Counted from the first letter of the stretch, positions 1 through 8,633 are shown. The stretch: 17,548 nucleotides of DNA from an uncultured Alphaproteobacteria bacterium (GCA_937952245.1 CALFYS010000050.1:1-17548); one strand, 5' to 3'. Made by a program: numbers and translations. Notes: generated from the sequence alone by a model not told the origin.

Positions 1-602
1 GACGCGACATCAACCCCCGTCAACACAACTTCGGCAATGCCTTGATTGGCCAATGCTTGCACTTGATTGATGACGGTGGCCATCGGCACAGAACGGTTTT
101 GCCCACGGCCATAAGGAATGATGCAAAAGGTACAGCGGTGATCACAGCCTTGCTGGATTTGCAGAAAGGCCCGTGTATGCCCATCAAAGCCTTCCAGCAA
201 ATGAGGCGCGACATCTTCAACCGCCATAATATCGCTGACCACTGATGGCAAATCGCCATCGTTACTGCCCGCCAAGCGATGCCATGTGGATTCTTCAAGC
301 TTGTCATGATTGCCAATCACCGCGTCAACCTCGGCCATATCTTGCCATGATTGCGGGTTGATTTGCGCGGCGCATCCCGTGACCACAATCCGTTTCGATG
401 GGTCTTCACGCCTGATTTTTCTGATCGTCTGGCGGGCTTGTTTTTCCGCTTCCGCTGTCACCGCGCAGGTGTTGATCACCACCGCGTCATCAAGGCCAGA
501 GGCCGCAAGATGACGGGACATGACTTCACTTTCCCAAATATTGAGCCGACAGCCAAAGGTTTTGACGGCGGTATTGTGATCAAGAGTTTTGGTTTTGGTC
601 AT
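1..602 (-). CDS. mtaB: tRNA t6A37 methylthiotransferase MtaB, N-terminal part (partial)
   Basis: Read on the minus strand from the ATG at 602-600, an open frame runs off the left edge after about 200 codons. It shows the N-terminal MiaB/UPF0004 domain with cysteines in TFGCRLN (about residue 18), VINTCAVTAEAEKQAR (about residue 45) and VVTGCAAQ, which would bind one Fe-S cluster. The radical-SAM motif QGCDHRCTFCIIPYGRG follows at about residues 150-166 (C-x3-C-x2-C). Known for the family: methylthiolation of t6A37 in ANN-decoding tRNAs, using SAM and two [4Fe-4S] clusters. The motif wording fits MtaB (YqeV) better than MiaB or RimO. It starts 8 nt after the dapF stop, so the two are probably cotranscribed; dapF-mtaB is a common alphaproteobacterial pair. 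The C-terminal TRAM domain lies outside the window. Confidence 0.9.
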   Translation of the reverse strand, partial: MTKTKTLDHNTAVKTFGCRLNIWESEVMSRHLAASGLDDAVVINTCAVTAEAEKQARQTIRKIRREDPSKRIVVTGCAAQINPQSWQDMAEVDAVIGNHDKLEESTWHRLAGSNDGDLPSVVSDIMAVEDVAPHLLEGFDGHTRAFLQIQQGCDHRCTFCIIPYGRGQNRSVPMATVINQVQALANQGIAEVVLTGVDVA

Positions 603-610
603 GCCTGATC

Positions 611-1471
611 TCAATCAATTGCATCAACGTCTAAGTTGATCATGCCATGGAAAGCGATTTCAGACGGGCCTGTCATGATGACATGACCATTGTCTTGCCA
701 ATCAATATCCAGCGTGCCGCCATCCAATTCAACTTTCACCTGACGGCCGGTCAGCCCCGCACGAGCGGCGGCCACCGCGGCGGCGCAAGCCCCTGTTCCG
801 CAAGCAATGGTAATGCCACTGCCGCGTTCCCAAACCCGCATCCGGATATGGTTTTCCGCAATCAGAGAGATAAATTCAATATTCGCCCGATCGGGGAAAA
901 CCGGATGATGTTCCAACAACGGGCCAATATGGGCGAGATCAATCGCTTCCGCTTGGTCAACAATATGCACGGCATGGGGATTGCCCATATTAACAGCAAT
1001 GGCATGAGGCAATCCGTCTTGCCCCAAATCTTTCTGCCCCAAATCCACCGTCATCGTATCCATGGCGCTGGCCAGCGGAATATCATTCCAATCGCATTTT
1101 GCAGGCCCCATATCAATTGAGACCAAATCACCATGGCGGCGGGCGTTAATCACCCCGCCTTTTGTTTCCATGCTGATGGTATCCACCCCTGTTTCCGCCA
1201 TGATCAAATCCGCAACACAGCGGCTGCCATTGCCACAAGCGGCGGCCATACTGCCATCACTGTTCATGATATGCATGGTAATATCAGCAACCGAAGATGG
1301 CGCGATGATCAAAATCTGATCACAGCCAATGCCAAAATGACGGTCAGCGATATGACGGGCTTGATCCGGTGTCAGATCAAACCCAGCCGCGGACCCGCCG
1401 GGGCGCGCATCAAGCACGACAAAATCATTGCCGATCCCTTGCATTTTGACGAATTCAATTTGCATATCCAT
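611..1471 (-). CDS. dapF: diaminopimelate epimerase
   Basis: This 286-residue protein has the usual length and two-lobed pattern of DapF, which interconverts LL- and meso-diaminopimelate for lysine and peptidoglycan synthesis in the cytoplasm. The two catalytic cysteines are visible: Cys79 in AAACGNGSRC and Cys224 in IACGTGACAA. The opening FVKMQGIGNDFVVLD, the NMGNPHAV stretch (about 161-168) and WERGSG (about 214-219) are family signatures. The start is either the ATG at 1471 or a second in-frame ATG two codons later at 1465; neither has a strong Shine-Dalgarno sequence. mtaB follows after 8 nt. A 145-nt spacer separates it from xth upstream. Function is assigned with high confidence from the intact motifs. 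Confidence 0.95.
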   Translation of the reverse strand: MDMQIEFVKMQGIGNDFVVLDARPGGSAAGFDLTPDQARHIADRHFGIGCDQILIIAPSSVADITMHIMNSDGSMAAACGNGSRCVADLIMAETGVDTISMETKGGVINARRHGDLVSIDMGPAKCDWNDIPLASAMDTMTVDLGQKDLGQDGLPHAIAVNMGNPHAVHIVDQAEAIDLAHIGPLLEHHPVFPDRANIEFISLIAENHIRMRVWERGSGITIACGTGACAAAVAAARAGLTGRQVKVELDGGTLDIDWQDNGHVIMTGPSEIAFHGMINLDVDAID

Positions 1472-1616
1472 ATCTTTATCATTGGATCTTTATTATTGGG
1501 GCTTAATTATTTGGACTTTTATGCTGGGGTTATCATGGTCACCCATTCCCCAAAGCACGCGTTCCCTTAAGCACATATTCCAAGGATATACGCCGTTTTG
1601 CCACTTTTGAAAAGGG
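1472..1616. other. xth-dapF spacer with possible RNA hairpins
   Basis: This 145-nt gap between xth and dapF holds no convincing gene. On the minus strand, 1558-1592 can fold into a stem (GCGT with ACGC, then TCCTT with AAGGGA, one bulge) around a 13-nt loop. A second GGGG/CCCC pairing spans about 1525-1550. No T-tract follows, so neither is a classical terminator. Directly after the xth stop the xth frame stays open for about 25 codons, but there is no ribosome binding site and no recognised homology. It most likely contains the dapF promoter or 5' leader; no clear -35/-10 pair was found. Confidence 0.3.
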
Positions 1617-2393
1617 CTACATCTCGACAATGACCGGCGCGTGATCAGAAGGCTGCTCCCACCCTCTCGCCTCACGCAATACTGTTGCCGCTTTGACGCG
1701 ATCTTTGATGGGGCTGGTGACCCAGATGTGATCAAGACGGCGGCCTTTATCGGCGGCATCCCAATCACGGGCGCGATACGACCACCATGAATACAACTGG
1801 CCTTCGGGTATCATCTGGCGAACCGCATCCTGCCAGCCGCCCGCCGCCATCACCGCATCAAGCCCTTCGGTTTCCACCGGCGTATGGCTGATGATTTTTA
1901 ACAATTGCTTGTGATGCCAAACATCATCATGGCGGGGGGCAATGTTTAAATCCCCCACCAAAACAGAAGGCGTGTTGGATTGATCCTGAGACCACGCTTT
2001 TAATTCATCCAAGAAATCCAATTTATGGGCAAATTTATCATTCACTTCAGGGTCAGCAACATCACCGCCCGCGGGGATATAGAAATTATGGATATGCGTG
2101 CCATCCTCCAGCGTTGCCGCCAAATGCCGGCAATCTTCACGCCCCACCCAATTCAAATGGCGAATATCATGAAGCGGCTGTTTTGATAAAATCGCCATGC
2201 CGTTATAGCCTTTTTCCCCGCGAATAGCGCGATGCTGATACCCCGCCGCCTCAATCTCGTCATGGGGGAATTTATCATCCGGGCATTTGGTTTCTTGCAG
2301 GCATAAGACATCAGGTTGCTGGTCTTCTAATAGCCGCAAGACCAAAGGTAGTCTTAAACGGACGCTGTTGATATTCCATGTGATGATTTTCAT
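1617..2393 (-). CDS. xth: exodeoxyribonuclease III (AP endonuclease)
   Basis: This 258-residue protein has the full ExoIII/EEP nuclease pattern. The start is MKIITWNINSVR with Asn7; Glu34 lies in LCLQETKCPDD; GDLNIAP carries Asp148 and Asn150; RRLDHIW carries Asp221; and the C-terminal SDHAPV carries the Asp250-His251 pair. These match the metal-binding and catalytic residues of E. coli XthA. It acts in base-excision repair, cutting at abasic sites and degrading 3' ends of duplex DNA. In many alphaproteobacteria xth directly follows lolA; here two catabolic genes lie between them. The start ATG has a weak AGGA about 11 nt upstream. It is 62 nt downstream of the racemase-family gene and could be read through from it. 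Confidence 0.95.
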   Translation of the reverse strand: MKIITWNINSVRLRLPLVLRLLEDQQPDVLCLQETKCPDDKFPHDEIEAAGYQHRAIRGEKGYNGMAILSKQPLHDIRHLNWVGREDCRHLAATLEDGTHIHNFYIPAGGDVADPEVNDKFAHKLDFLDELKAWSQDQSNTPSVLVGDLNIAPRHDDVWHHKQLLKIISHTPVETEGLDAVMAAGGWQDAVRQMIPEGQLYSWWSYRARDWDAADKGRRLDHIWVTSPIKDRVKAATVLREARGWEQPSDHAPVIVEM

Positions 2394-2455
2394 TGTTTTA
2401 CGTAATCCTGTTCATCTTGCGGTATAATTAAAAATTCCCAATTAAAAACCCCCAA

Positions 2456-3481
2456 CTAGAATCCCCAAGTGTCGCTTAACCGATAGCCTTCGGGCCAAGG
2501 GTCATCAGGGTCTAACATATGTTGGTGGCTTCCTGTTATCCACGCTCGCCCTGAAATTTCCGGAATAATAGCAGGTTTGTCACCGATACGAGCAAGACCC
2601 GTGATGCGGCCTTGAAATTCAGAATCAATGATAGATCGCGCGTGGAAAATGTCATCCTCCGCCATCTCACCTTTAGCATGAAGCACAGCCATGCGCGCGG
2701 AAACAGCCGTGCCGGTTGGCGAACGATCCACCTTGCCCGGTTCAATCGCAACCGCGGAACGGGCATAAAGATGCTGGCCATCACGGGTGATGGCGCCAGC
2801 AAAAAGACAGAAGGAAAAATGCGACCAATCCGGATGGTTTGGATGATGAAATGATAACTGCTGGTTGGCCGCTCGGGTAATCTCAACCCCCAGTTCAGCG
2901 ATGCGGCGGGCATTTTCTGCCACAAGTTCAATCCCCAATGCCGCGGCTTCAACAATCACAAAACTATCCCCACCAAAAGCGGTATCGACCCGCAATTCCC
3001 CTATACCTTCAACATGAAGGGCAAGATCAAGCTCATGGGCAAAACTGGGCATATTTTGGATATGGATTCGTTCAGCCTTGCCATTGCGGCAATCGGCTTT
3101 CACCTCAATCAGGCCGCCGGGGGCTTCTAGTTTTAGGGTGGTGACCGGTTCGGTCATTTCAACAATGCCCGCGTCCAATAGCACCGTAGCCACACAGATT
3201 GAATTCGACCCTGACATGGGCGGCGTATATTCAGGTTCCATGATTAAAAACCCCGCGTCCGCATCAGGATGTTTCGGCGGCACCAACAGATTCACATGGC
3301 GGAAGACACCGCCACGCGGTTCGTTCAACATGAAATGGCGCAACCCACCATCTTCTTGCAAAAACTGACGTTGCGCCCATAGCGTATCGCCGGGCGGCGG
3401 GGCAACACCGCCAATAATGACATCCCCCACTTCCCCTTCGGCGTGGCATGAGATGGTATGAATAACATGACGGCTGCGCAT
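2456..3481 (-). CDS. proline racemase family enzyme, probable trans-3-hydroxy-L-proline dehydratase
   Basis: This 341-residue protein belongs to the proline racemase / hydroxyproline epimerase family, which uses two facing acid/base residues at the Calpha of proline compounds. The first catalytic motif reads PPMSGSNSICV, so Ser90 stands where racemases have Cys. The second reads VDRSPTGTAVSARMA, so Thr256 stands where racemases and most 4-hydroxyproline epimerases have Cys. In this family Thr at the second site is linked to trans-3-hydroxyproline dehydratases, which need only one base for elimination. Hence dehydratase is favoured over epimerase or racemase; this is an inference. The conserved FGGDSFVIV segment (about 169-177) is present. 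The ATG at 3481 has AGGA 10 nt upstream. It lies 52 nt after the demethylase-like gene, suggesting one operon for N-methylated or hydroxylated proline use. Confidence 0.8.
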   Translation of the reverse strand: MRSRHVIHTISCHAEGEVGDVIIGGVAPPPGDTLWAQRQFLQEDGGLRHFMLNEPRGGVFRHVNLLVPPKHPDADAGFLIMEPEYTPPMSGSNSICVATVLLDAGIVEMTEPVTTLKLEAPGGLIEVKADCRNGKAERIHIQNMPSFAHELDLALHVEGIGELRVDTAFGGDSFVIVEAAALGIELVAENARRIAELGVEITRAANQQLSFHHPNHPDWSHFSFCLFAGAITRDGQHLYARSAVAIEPGKVDRSPTGTAVSARMAVLHAKGEMAEDDIFHARSIIDSEFQGRITGLARIGDKPAIIPEISGRAWITGSHQHMLDPDDPWPEGYRLSDTWGF

Positions 3482-3533
3482 GGTCTGGTGATCCTAATGA
3501 CGGTTGCGGTGATGATTTAATGACGCGGCATAA

Positions 3534-5579
3534 TTATAAATGACAGCAAATCCGAAGCGCGTCCAACATGGCGCAATGAATATCCCGACTGCCCGCGACA
3601 TCACCAACACGGTAAAGGACAAACCCATGATCGCCATCTTTGGATTGATATTGCGGTTGCGGGCGGCCTTCTGCCATGGCGTTCAAGTCAATCACCCCAT
3701 TGTTCAGCGACTGGTCTTTTAGCGCGTAAAACGCTTCATCATTGGGCAATGTGCCGGCTTCGACAATAATATGGTCATAGGTCTCCACCTCCAATGCGGC
3801 GGTGTGCATATTGCGGAATGTCACCGCCACTTGGTTTTGAGATCGTTCGGCTTTAATGACTTCACGGTCACGGGTCATGGTCACGCCACGTTCATAAAAC
3901 CGCTTCATGAAAGGTGAGATTTCAAGCCGCATGGCCTCCATCCCTATTTGGGCATCTTGGGTGTTCAATGTCACATCAATGCCTTTTTCAGAAAGGAAAT
4001 CCGCTGTTGCCATGGCAACATTCTTGCCGGTTTGATCATGGATCAACACCCGCCCTTCCGGCGAGGCCATCCCCGATAACACATCCCATGTGGACAGAAT
4101 ATTGGCATCGCCATCCAGCCAATCAACATGGGGCAAGCCGCCTGTTGCCATGATCACCACATCAGGGTTTTCGGCTTTGATCATCGCGTCATCGGCATAA
4201 TGATTGCATTTAATTTCAACCCCTAAATGCTGACATTCTTTTTCGAGCCAATCGATAATGCTGGATAAATCTTTGCGCCAACCAACTTGCCCTGCCAGCA
4301 CCACCTGCCCGCCAACACGGTCAGCGGCTTCCAACAAAACAACATCATGCCCGCGCGATGCCGTGATGCGGGCGGCTTCAAGCCCCCCAGGGCCGCCGCC
4401 CACCACCACGACTTTTTTGGTCGCGTCCGAAGATGGTTCAATCACGTGCGGCAATTGGCTTTCCCGCGCGGTGGCGGGGTTCTGGATACAATAGCCATAA
4501 TTGGAACAATAGGTTGACCCTACACACGTCCGGATACGGTCTTCTTTGCCATTTTGTAATTTGGTGATGATATAAGGGTCAGCGATATGCCCCCGTGTCA
4601 TGCCCACCAGATCAACAACGCCTTCATCAATGGCAAAGCGAGCGGTGGCCAGATCATTGACGCGGGTGGCGTGCAAAACCGGCAGATCAATGGCTTGTTT
4701 AAACCGCCCTGCTTGCGCCAAAAATGGTGATAACGGCGCGGCCATGCCGGGCATATAATTGGTCAGCCTAGGCATACTGTCAATCTTGCCCGAAACAAGA
4801 TTAAGAAAATCGATAACGCCATCATCTTTTAACTTTTGGGCGATCATCATGTTATCGTCTTCGGAAAGGCCGGATTGATCATGATCATGTTCGGTCATGG
4901 TCATGCGAATCCCAAGGGCAAAATCATCCCCAACTTTTTCTCGCATGGCGGCAAAGACCATCCGCCCAAAGCGCATCCGGTTATCCAATGAACCGCCATA
5001 TTGGTCTTGCCGTTGGTTGGTGGCGGGCGACCAGAACTGATCAATCAAATGGCCAGAGGCGATCACCTCCAACCCATCAAGACCACCCTCTTTACAGCGT
5101 TCCGCCGCGCGCGCGAAATCCGCAACAATGCGATGAATATCGTCTTCATCCATGGCGCGCGGGAAACCGCGATGCAACACCTCACGATTGGCGGAAGGCG
5201 AGACCATCGGCAACCAATCACCAGCGTTGGCATTGGTGCGGCGACCAAGATGGGTAATCTGTGTCATCAACGCCGCGCCATGTTGATGGTAAAAAGAGGA
5301 AAGCCGTTCAAAAAACGGGACAATATCATCATCAATGATCAATTGATCAAAAACCGGAGCGGTATCGGCTGAAACCGTGCCTGAACCGCCCACAAAAGAC
5401 AGGCCAATGCCGCCTTTTGCCTTTTCAGCCTGATAATGAAAAGTTGTTTCCGTGGCGCGCCCATGATTGGCGTGGCTTAAGGCGTGACCCGTGCTGAAGA
5501 TACGGTTTTTAAGCCGCACAGGCCCCAATTGAAATGGCGTTAATAACGAGTCTTTTGTGCCATAAGAAAAATCATCCAT
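3534..5579 (-). CDS. DgcA/TMADH-like FMN/FAD iron-sulfur oxidoreductase, probable N-demethylase
   Basis: This 681-residue protein combines an N-terminal old-yellow-enzyme TIM barrel (about 10-345, with TPFQLGPVRLKNRI at 14-27 and YGGSLDNRMRF at 194-204) with a C-terminal dinucleotide-binding module (VVVGGGPGGLEAAR from about 391). This architecture is shared by trimethylamine/dimethylamine dehydrogenases, 2,4-dienoyl-CoA reductase and the DgcA or N-methylproline (stachydrine pathway) demethylases. The phrases TGHALSHANHGRAT and CVGSTYC resemble the demethylase branch as I recall it, so the likely reaction is oxidative N-demethylation of a glycine- or proline-betaine-derived amine. The substrate is not visible in the sequence. 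The Fe-S region has Cys352, Cys358 and Cys364 only, with a short loop between the last two. The racemase-family gene follows 52 nt downstream; lolA ends 53 nt upstream. Confidence 0.8.
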   Translation of the reverse strand: MDDFSYGTKDSLLTPFQLGPVRLKNRIFSTGHALSHANHGRATETTFHYQAEKAKGGIGLSFVGGSGTVSADTAPVFDQLIIDDDIVPFFERLSSFYHQHGAALMTQITHLGRRTNANAGDWLPMVSPSANREVLHRGFPRAMDEDDIHRIVADFARAAERCKEGGLDGLEVIASGHLIDQFWSPATNQRQDQYGGSLDNRMRFGRMVFAAMREKVGDDFALGIRMTMTEHDHDQSGLSEDDNMMIAQKLKDDGVIDFLNLVSGKIDSMPRLTNYMPGMAAPLSPFLAQAGRFKQAIDLPVLHATRVNDLATARFAIDEGVVDLVGMTRGHIADPYIITKLQNGKEDRIRTCVGSTYCSNYGYCIQNPATARESQLPHVIEPSSDATKKVVVVGGGPGGLEAARITASRGHDVVLLEAADRVGGQVVLAGQVGWRKDLSSIIDWLEKECQHLGVEIKCNHYADDAMIKAENPDVVIMATGGLPHVDWLDGDANILSTWDVLSGMASPEGRVLIHDQTGKNVAMATADFLSEKGIDVTLNTQDAQIGMEAMRLEISPFMKRFYERGVTMTRDREVIKAERSQNQVAVTFRNMHTAALEVETYDHIIVEAGTLPNDEAFYALKDQSLNNGVIDLNAMAEGRPQPQYQSKDGDHGFVLYRVGDVAGSRDIHCAMLDALRICCHL

Positions 5580-5632
5580 GCCAAAATGGTAATCGAGATT
5601 TGACCATCAGGCTAGGCCATAAAACGTGAAAT

Positions 5633-6307
5633 TTAATTTTGCTGATCAGGATAATTGGTCGGCACAAACATCTTCGCCGGCAGGTCAAGGCCTTTAATCG
5701 GGTTGGTCAGAAAAACGCTGGTGGTGATGCCATTGGCATCAGTTACCACCCAGCGGCGCAACTGAAACGGCTTTTCATCAAATTCAAGGCTGATCCGCCC
5801 CGCCGCTTCCCCATCTTCTTGCAGCATGGTGATGGTCACGACACCGTCTTTATTGCTGGTGGTCGTTTTGACATCCGGCAGGCGCAGGTTGATCTTTTCC
5901 GCCAAAATCACCCGCAATGGCGTTTCGGACACAGGGTAGCTTTGCACCTCACGCCGTTCCGCGTCATCGACATGGAGCCAGACTTTGGTGGTGATCAAAG
6001 TGATGGGGACAGGATCATCAAAATCAAACCGGCTGCGGTAAGGACGGCGCAACGAAAACTTCCCTTTGGCGTGGCTGCCATCCGAAGACACTTGGGTAAA
6101 ATCCGCCTGATAGGTGGAGATGTTGTTAAACCAGTTTTCCGCTTTGGCAATGTCATCGGCGGCGGCGGGGCGCATCCCCAAAACCTGCGCCAACAGAACA
6201 ATCGCCATGATATACCCAAGCGGTGCTAAAACAGCACGGATCATACAGCGCCAAGGATAAGAAAAAGACTGATGCTGATCAGCGGTTGGGATCGTTTTAT
6301 TGATCAT
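5633..6307 (-). CDS. lolA: outer-membrane lipoprotein carrier protein LolA
   Basis: This 224-residue protein begins with a positively charged segment and a hydrophobic stretch (MIRAVLAPLGYIMAIVLLAQ, residues 22-41) ending in RPAAADD, a plausible signal peptidase I site near residue 50. The mature part has LolA features: the helix opening FNNISTYQADFTQVSSDG, then GKFSLRRPYRSRFDFDDP, and beta-strand repeats ending near GLDLPAKMF. LolA ferries lipoproteins across the periplasm from LolCDE to the outer membrane. The ATG at 6307 overlaps the ftsK stop by 11 nt and has GAGAGGTG about 10 nt upstream; a second possible start at 6244 would shorten the N-terminus to a more typical signal peptide. The ftsK-lolA pairing is characteristic of Alphaproteobacteria. 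Identity is high confidence, exact start moderate. Confidence 0.88.
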   Translation of the reverse strand: MINKTIPTADQHQSFSYPWRCMIRAVLAPLGYIMAIVLLAQVLGMRPAAADDIAKAENWFNNISTYQADFTQVSSDGSHAKGKFSLRRPYRSRFDFDDPVPITLITTKVWLHVDDAERREVQSYPVSETPLRVILAEKINLRLPDVKTTTSNKDGVVTITMLQEDGEAAGRISLEFDEKPFQLRRWVVTDANGITTSVFLTNPIKGLDLPAKMFVPTNYPDQQN

Positions 6308-8633
6308 GGTCGATCAACACCTCTCTTTTACCGGCATGATTAGCGGGGCTGATCACGCCATTCTTTTCCATTTCTTCAATGATCGTGGCGGCGCGATTAT
6401 AGCCAATCCGCAAATGCCGTTGAATAAAGGAGGTTGAAGCTTTGCCTTCACGGGCGACAATCGCAACCGCTTGGTCATAAAGACTGCCTTCAGGATTGCC
6501 GCCTTCATCGCCGCCCAAAGGCGCATCCCCGCCGTTGTTATCAACCTCGGTGGTGACGCTGTCGTCATAAACAGGCTCACCCTGCTGGCGCAGCACATTC
6601 GCGACATCTTCAACCTCAGCATCGCTGACAAAAGGCCCATGGACACGGACAATCCGGCCGCCGCCTTCCATATAAAGCATATCGCCGCGGCCTAATAATT
6701 GTTCCGCCCCTTGTTCGCCCAAAATCGTGCGGCTATCAATTTTTGAGGTCACTTGGAAAGAAATCCGTGTCGGGAAATTGGCTTTGATCGTGCCGGTGAT
6801 GACATCAACCGAAGGCCGCTGGGTCGCCATGACCACGTGAATCCCAGCCGCCCGTGCCATTTGCGCCAAGCGTTGAACCGCGGCTTCAATATCTTTGCCC
6901 GCCACCAACATCAGATCCGCCACCTCATCAATCACCACCACAATGAAGGGCAATGGGCTGAGATCAAGGGCTTCTTCTTCATAAATTGGCTTGCCTGTTT
7001 CGGCATCAAACCCTGTTTGAACTCGGCGGCTTAACGTCTCCCCTTTGCGGCGGGCTTGAGCAAGGCGTTGGTTATAACCATCAATATTTCGCACCCCAAG
7101 TTTTGACATATTGCGGTAACGATTTTCCATCTCCCGCACGGTCCATTTGAGCGCCGTGACCGCTTTGCCCGGGTCCGTCACCACTGGCGTCAGCAAATGA
7201 GGAATCCCATCATAAACGGATAGTTCCAGCATTTTCGGATCAATCATGATCAAGCGGCAGGTTTCAGGCGTATGGGTATATAACAGCGAGAGAATCATGC
7301 CGTTAATACCAACAGATTTCCCTGAACCTGTTGTCCCCGCCACCAACAAATGAGGCATTCGCGCCAAATCCGCCACCACCGGATGGCCCGCAATATCCAT
7401 CCCTAATGCCATGGGCAAAGCGGCGGAACGGTCTTGCCAATTGTCATGATCAAAAACATCACGAAGCAAAACGGTCTGGCGATCGGCGTTCGGCAATTCA
7501 ATGCCGATCACATTTTGCCCGGGCACCACCGCGACACGAACCGACAGCGCCGACATGGACCGTGCAATATCATCAGCCAGCCCAATCACCCGCTGGGTTT
7601 TTGTTCCCGGGGCGGGGCTCAATTCATAGCGGGTGACCACCGGACCAAACCGCGCGGTTTCAATTTCACCCCTGACGCCAAATTCACCCAAGACGCTTTC
7701 CAACATTCGGGAATTGGCATCCAAGACATCCGCCGCCGGCCCTGATAAGGCTTTGCTGGGCGGGGCCAGCAGATCAACCGATGGCAAGTAATAACCGCTT
7801 TGTGACCCAAGATCGAGATTGCCTTGACTTGCCGCTGCTTTGCGCTTGCGCGCCGCGGTTTTTTTCGGGGCATCATCATCAACGCTTTCGTTTGTCACCA
7901 TCACAGGTTCACGCCGTGGTTGCGGGGCTTTGCGGCTGACTTTCTTGGCAGGTTTTTTCGCGCTGTCCTTGCCACGTTTTGCCAAAGCGACAAAAGGTTT
8001 CATCACCGCAACAAGCACATATTTAAGCGCTTTGGTCATGATCGGGATGATGCTGATCTCACCTTTGCCAATGGCGGCCACATAGGAATAAAGCCCCAGC
8101 GCGATCACCCCTAATAAGATGATCACCCCATGGCCATATTTGATCATGGCAACCGGCTCAGGCAGGGCGGTGTTTAAAATCTCATGGTGCAAAATCCAAG
8201 TCACCAGCATTTTCCCTGATGCCCCGCCATAGACAGCACCAAAGACAGCCGATGATGTAAAGCTCAACCCCAAAATGGCGACTGGCAATAACAGCAAGCG
8301 GCGCAAAATCCCTCTGGGGCGGCGGTGGCGCAAAATCCGCACCCCCCAAACCAAGGGGATTAAGGCCAGCATATAGGCGGCGATGATGCCATTAATATTG
8401 ATCAGCCAAGCGGCGGCTTCAGCGCCATAAACACCAAAAATATTGGAAGGGCTGCCGACAATGGACGTGACGGTATTGCTGCTGGGGTCAGCGGGATCAG
8501 CGGTGATCAAGACCGCCATCATCACCAACCCAATGGCGATGGTCACCACGCCTGATATTTCTTCGATGCGCCGCAAAAGAAATGCCCGAACAGGGGCAGA
8601 AATTAATGCGGGTGATTGGTCACGGTCATTCAT
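6297..8633 (-). CDS. ftsK: DNA translocase FtsK/SpoIIIE
   Basis: From the ATG at 8633 this is a 778-residue FtsK. Four hydrophobic segments (about 26-45, 71-99, 111-135 and 168-188) anchor it at the septum. A basic, Ala/Lys-rich linker (about 215-275) follows; it is short compared with E. coli FtsK. The motor carries Walker A GTTGSGKS (433-440), Walker B IVVVIDEVADL (564-574) and ATQRPSVDVITG. The C-terminal winged-helix gamma domain (about 718-778, with STSFIQRHLRIGYNRA) normally reads KOPS sites and contacts XerD. It pumps chromosome ends during division. An upstream in-frame ATG at 8684 would add 17 residues, but its only AGG lies 2-3 nt away; the 8633 start has a weak AAAAGAA. lolA overlaps its stop. 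It is divergent from the phosphatase gene. Confidence 0.95.
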   Translation of the reverse strand: MNDRDQSPALISAPVRAFLLRRIEEISGVVTIAIGLVMMAVLITADPADPSSNTVTSIVGSPSNIFGVYGAEAAAWLININGIIAAYMLALIPLVWGVRILRHRRPRGILRRLLLLPVAILGLSFTSSAVFGAVYGGASGKMLVTWILHHEILNTALPEPVAMIKYGHGVIILLGVIALGLYSYVAAIGKGEISIIPIMTKALKYVLVAVMKPFVALAKRGKDSAKKPAKKVSRKAPQPRREPVMVTNESVDDDAPKKTAARKRKAAASQGNLDLGSQSGYYLPSVDLLAPPSKALSGPAADVLDANSRMLESVLGEFGVRGEIETARFGPVVTRYELSPAPGTKTQRVIGLADDIARSMSALSVRVAVVPGQNVIGIELPNADRQTVLLRDVFDHDNWQDRSAALPMALGMDIAGHPVVADLARMPHLLVAGTTGSGKSVGINGMILSLLYTHTPETCRLIMIDPKMLELSVYDGIPHLLTPVVTDPGKAVTALKWTVREMENRYRNMSKLGVRNIDGYNQRLAQARRKGETLSRRVQTGFDAETGKPIYEEEALDLSPLPFIVVVIDEVADLMLVAGKDIEAAVQRLAQMARAAGIHVVMATQRPSVDVITGTIKANFPTRISFQVTSKIDSRTILGEQGAEQLLGRGDMLYMEGGGRIVRVHGPFVSDAEVEDVANVLRQQGEPVYDDSVTTEVDNNGGDAPLGGDEGGNPEGSLYDQAVAIVAREGKASTSFIQRHLRIGYNRAATIIEEMEKNGVISPANHAGKREVLIDHDQ

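Noticed and set aside
647..1570. Long plus-strand frames opposite dapF
   Set aside because: DapF is complete with both catalytic cysteines; the opposite frames show no family motifs and no ribosome binding sites.
1493..1768. 91-codon minus-strand frame across the end of xth and the spacer
   Set aside because: Most of it overlaps xth in another frame; the tail in the spacer has no recognised homology or start signal.
5639..6229. 196-codon plus-strand frame over lolA
   Set aside because: It lies opposite the intact LolA protein, has no recognisable domain, and reflects codon bias on the complementary strand.
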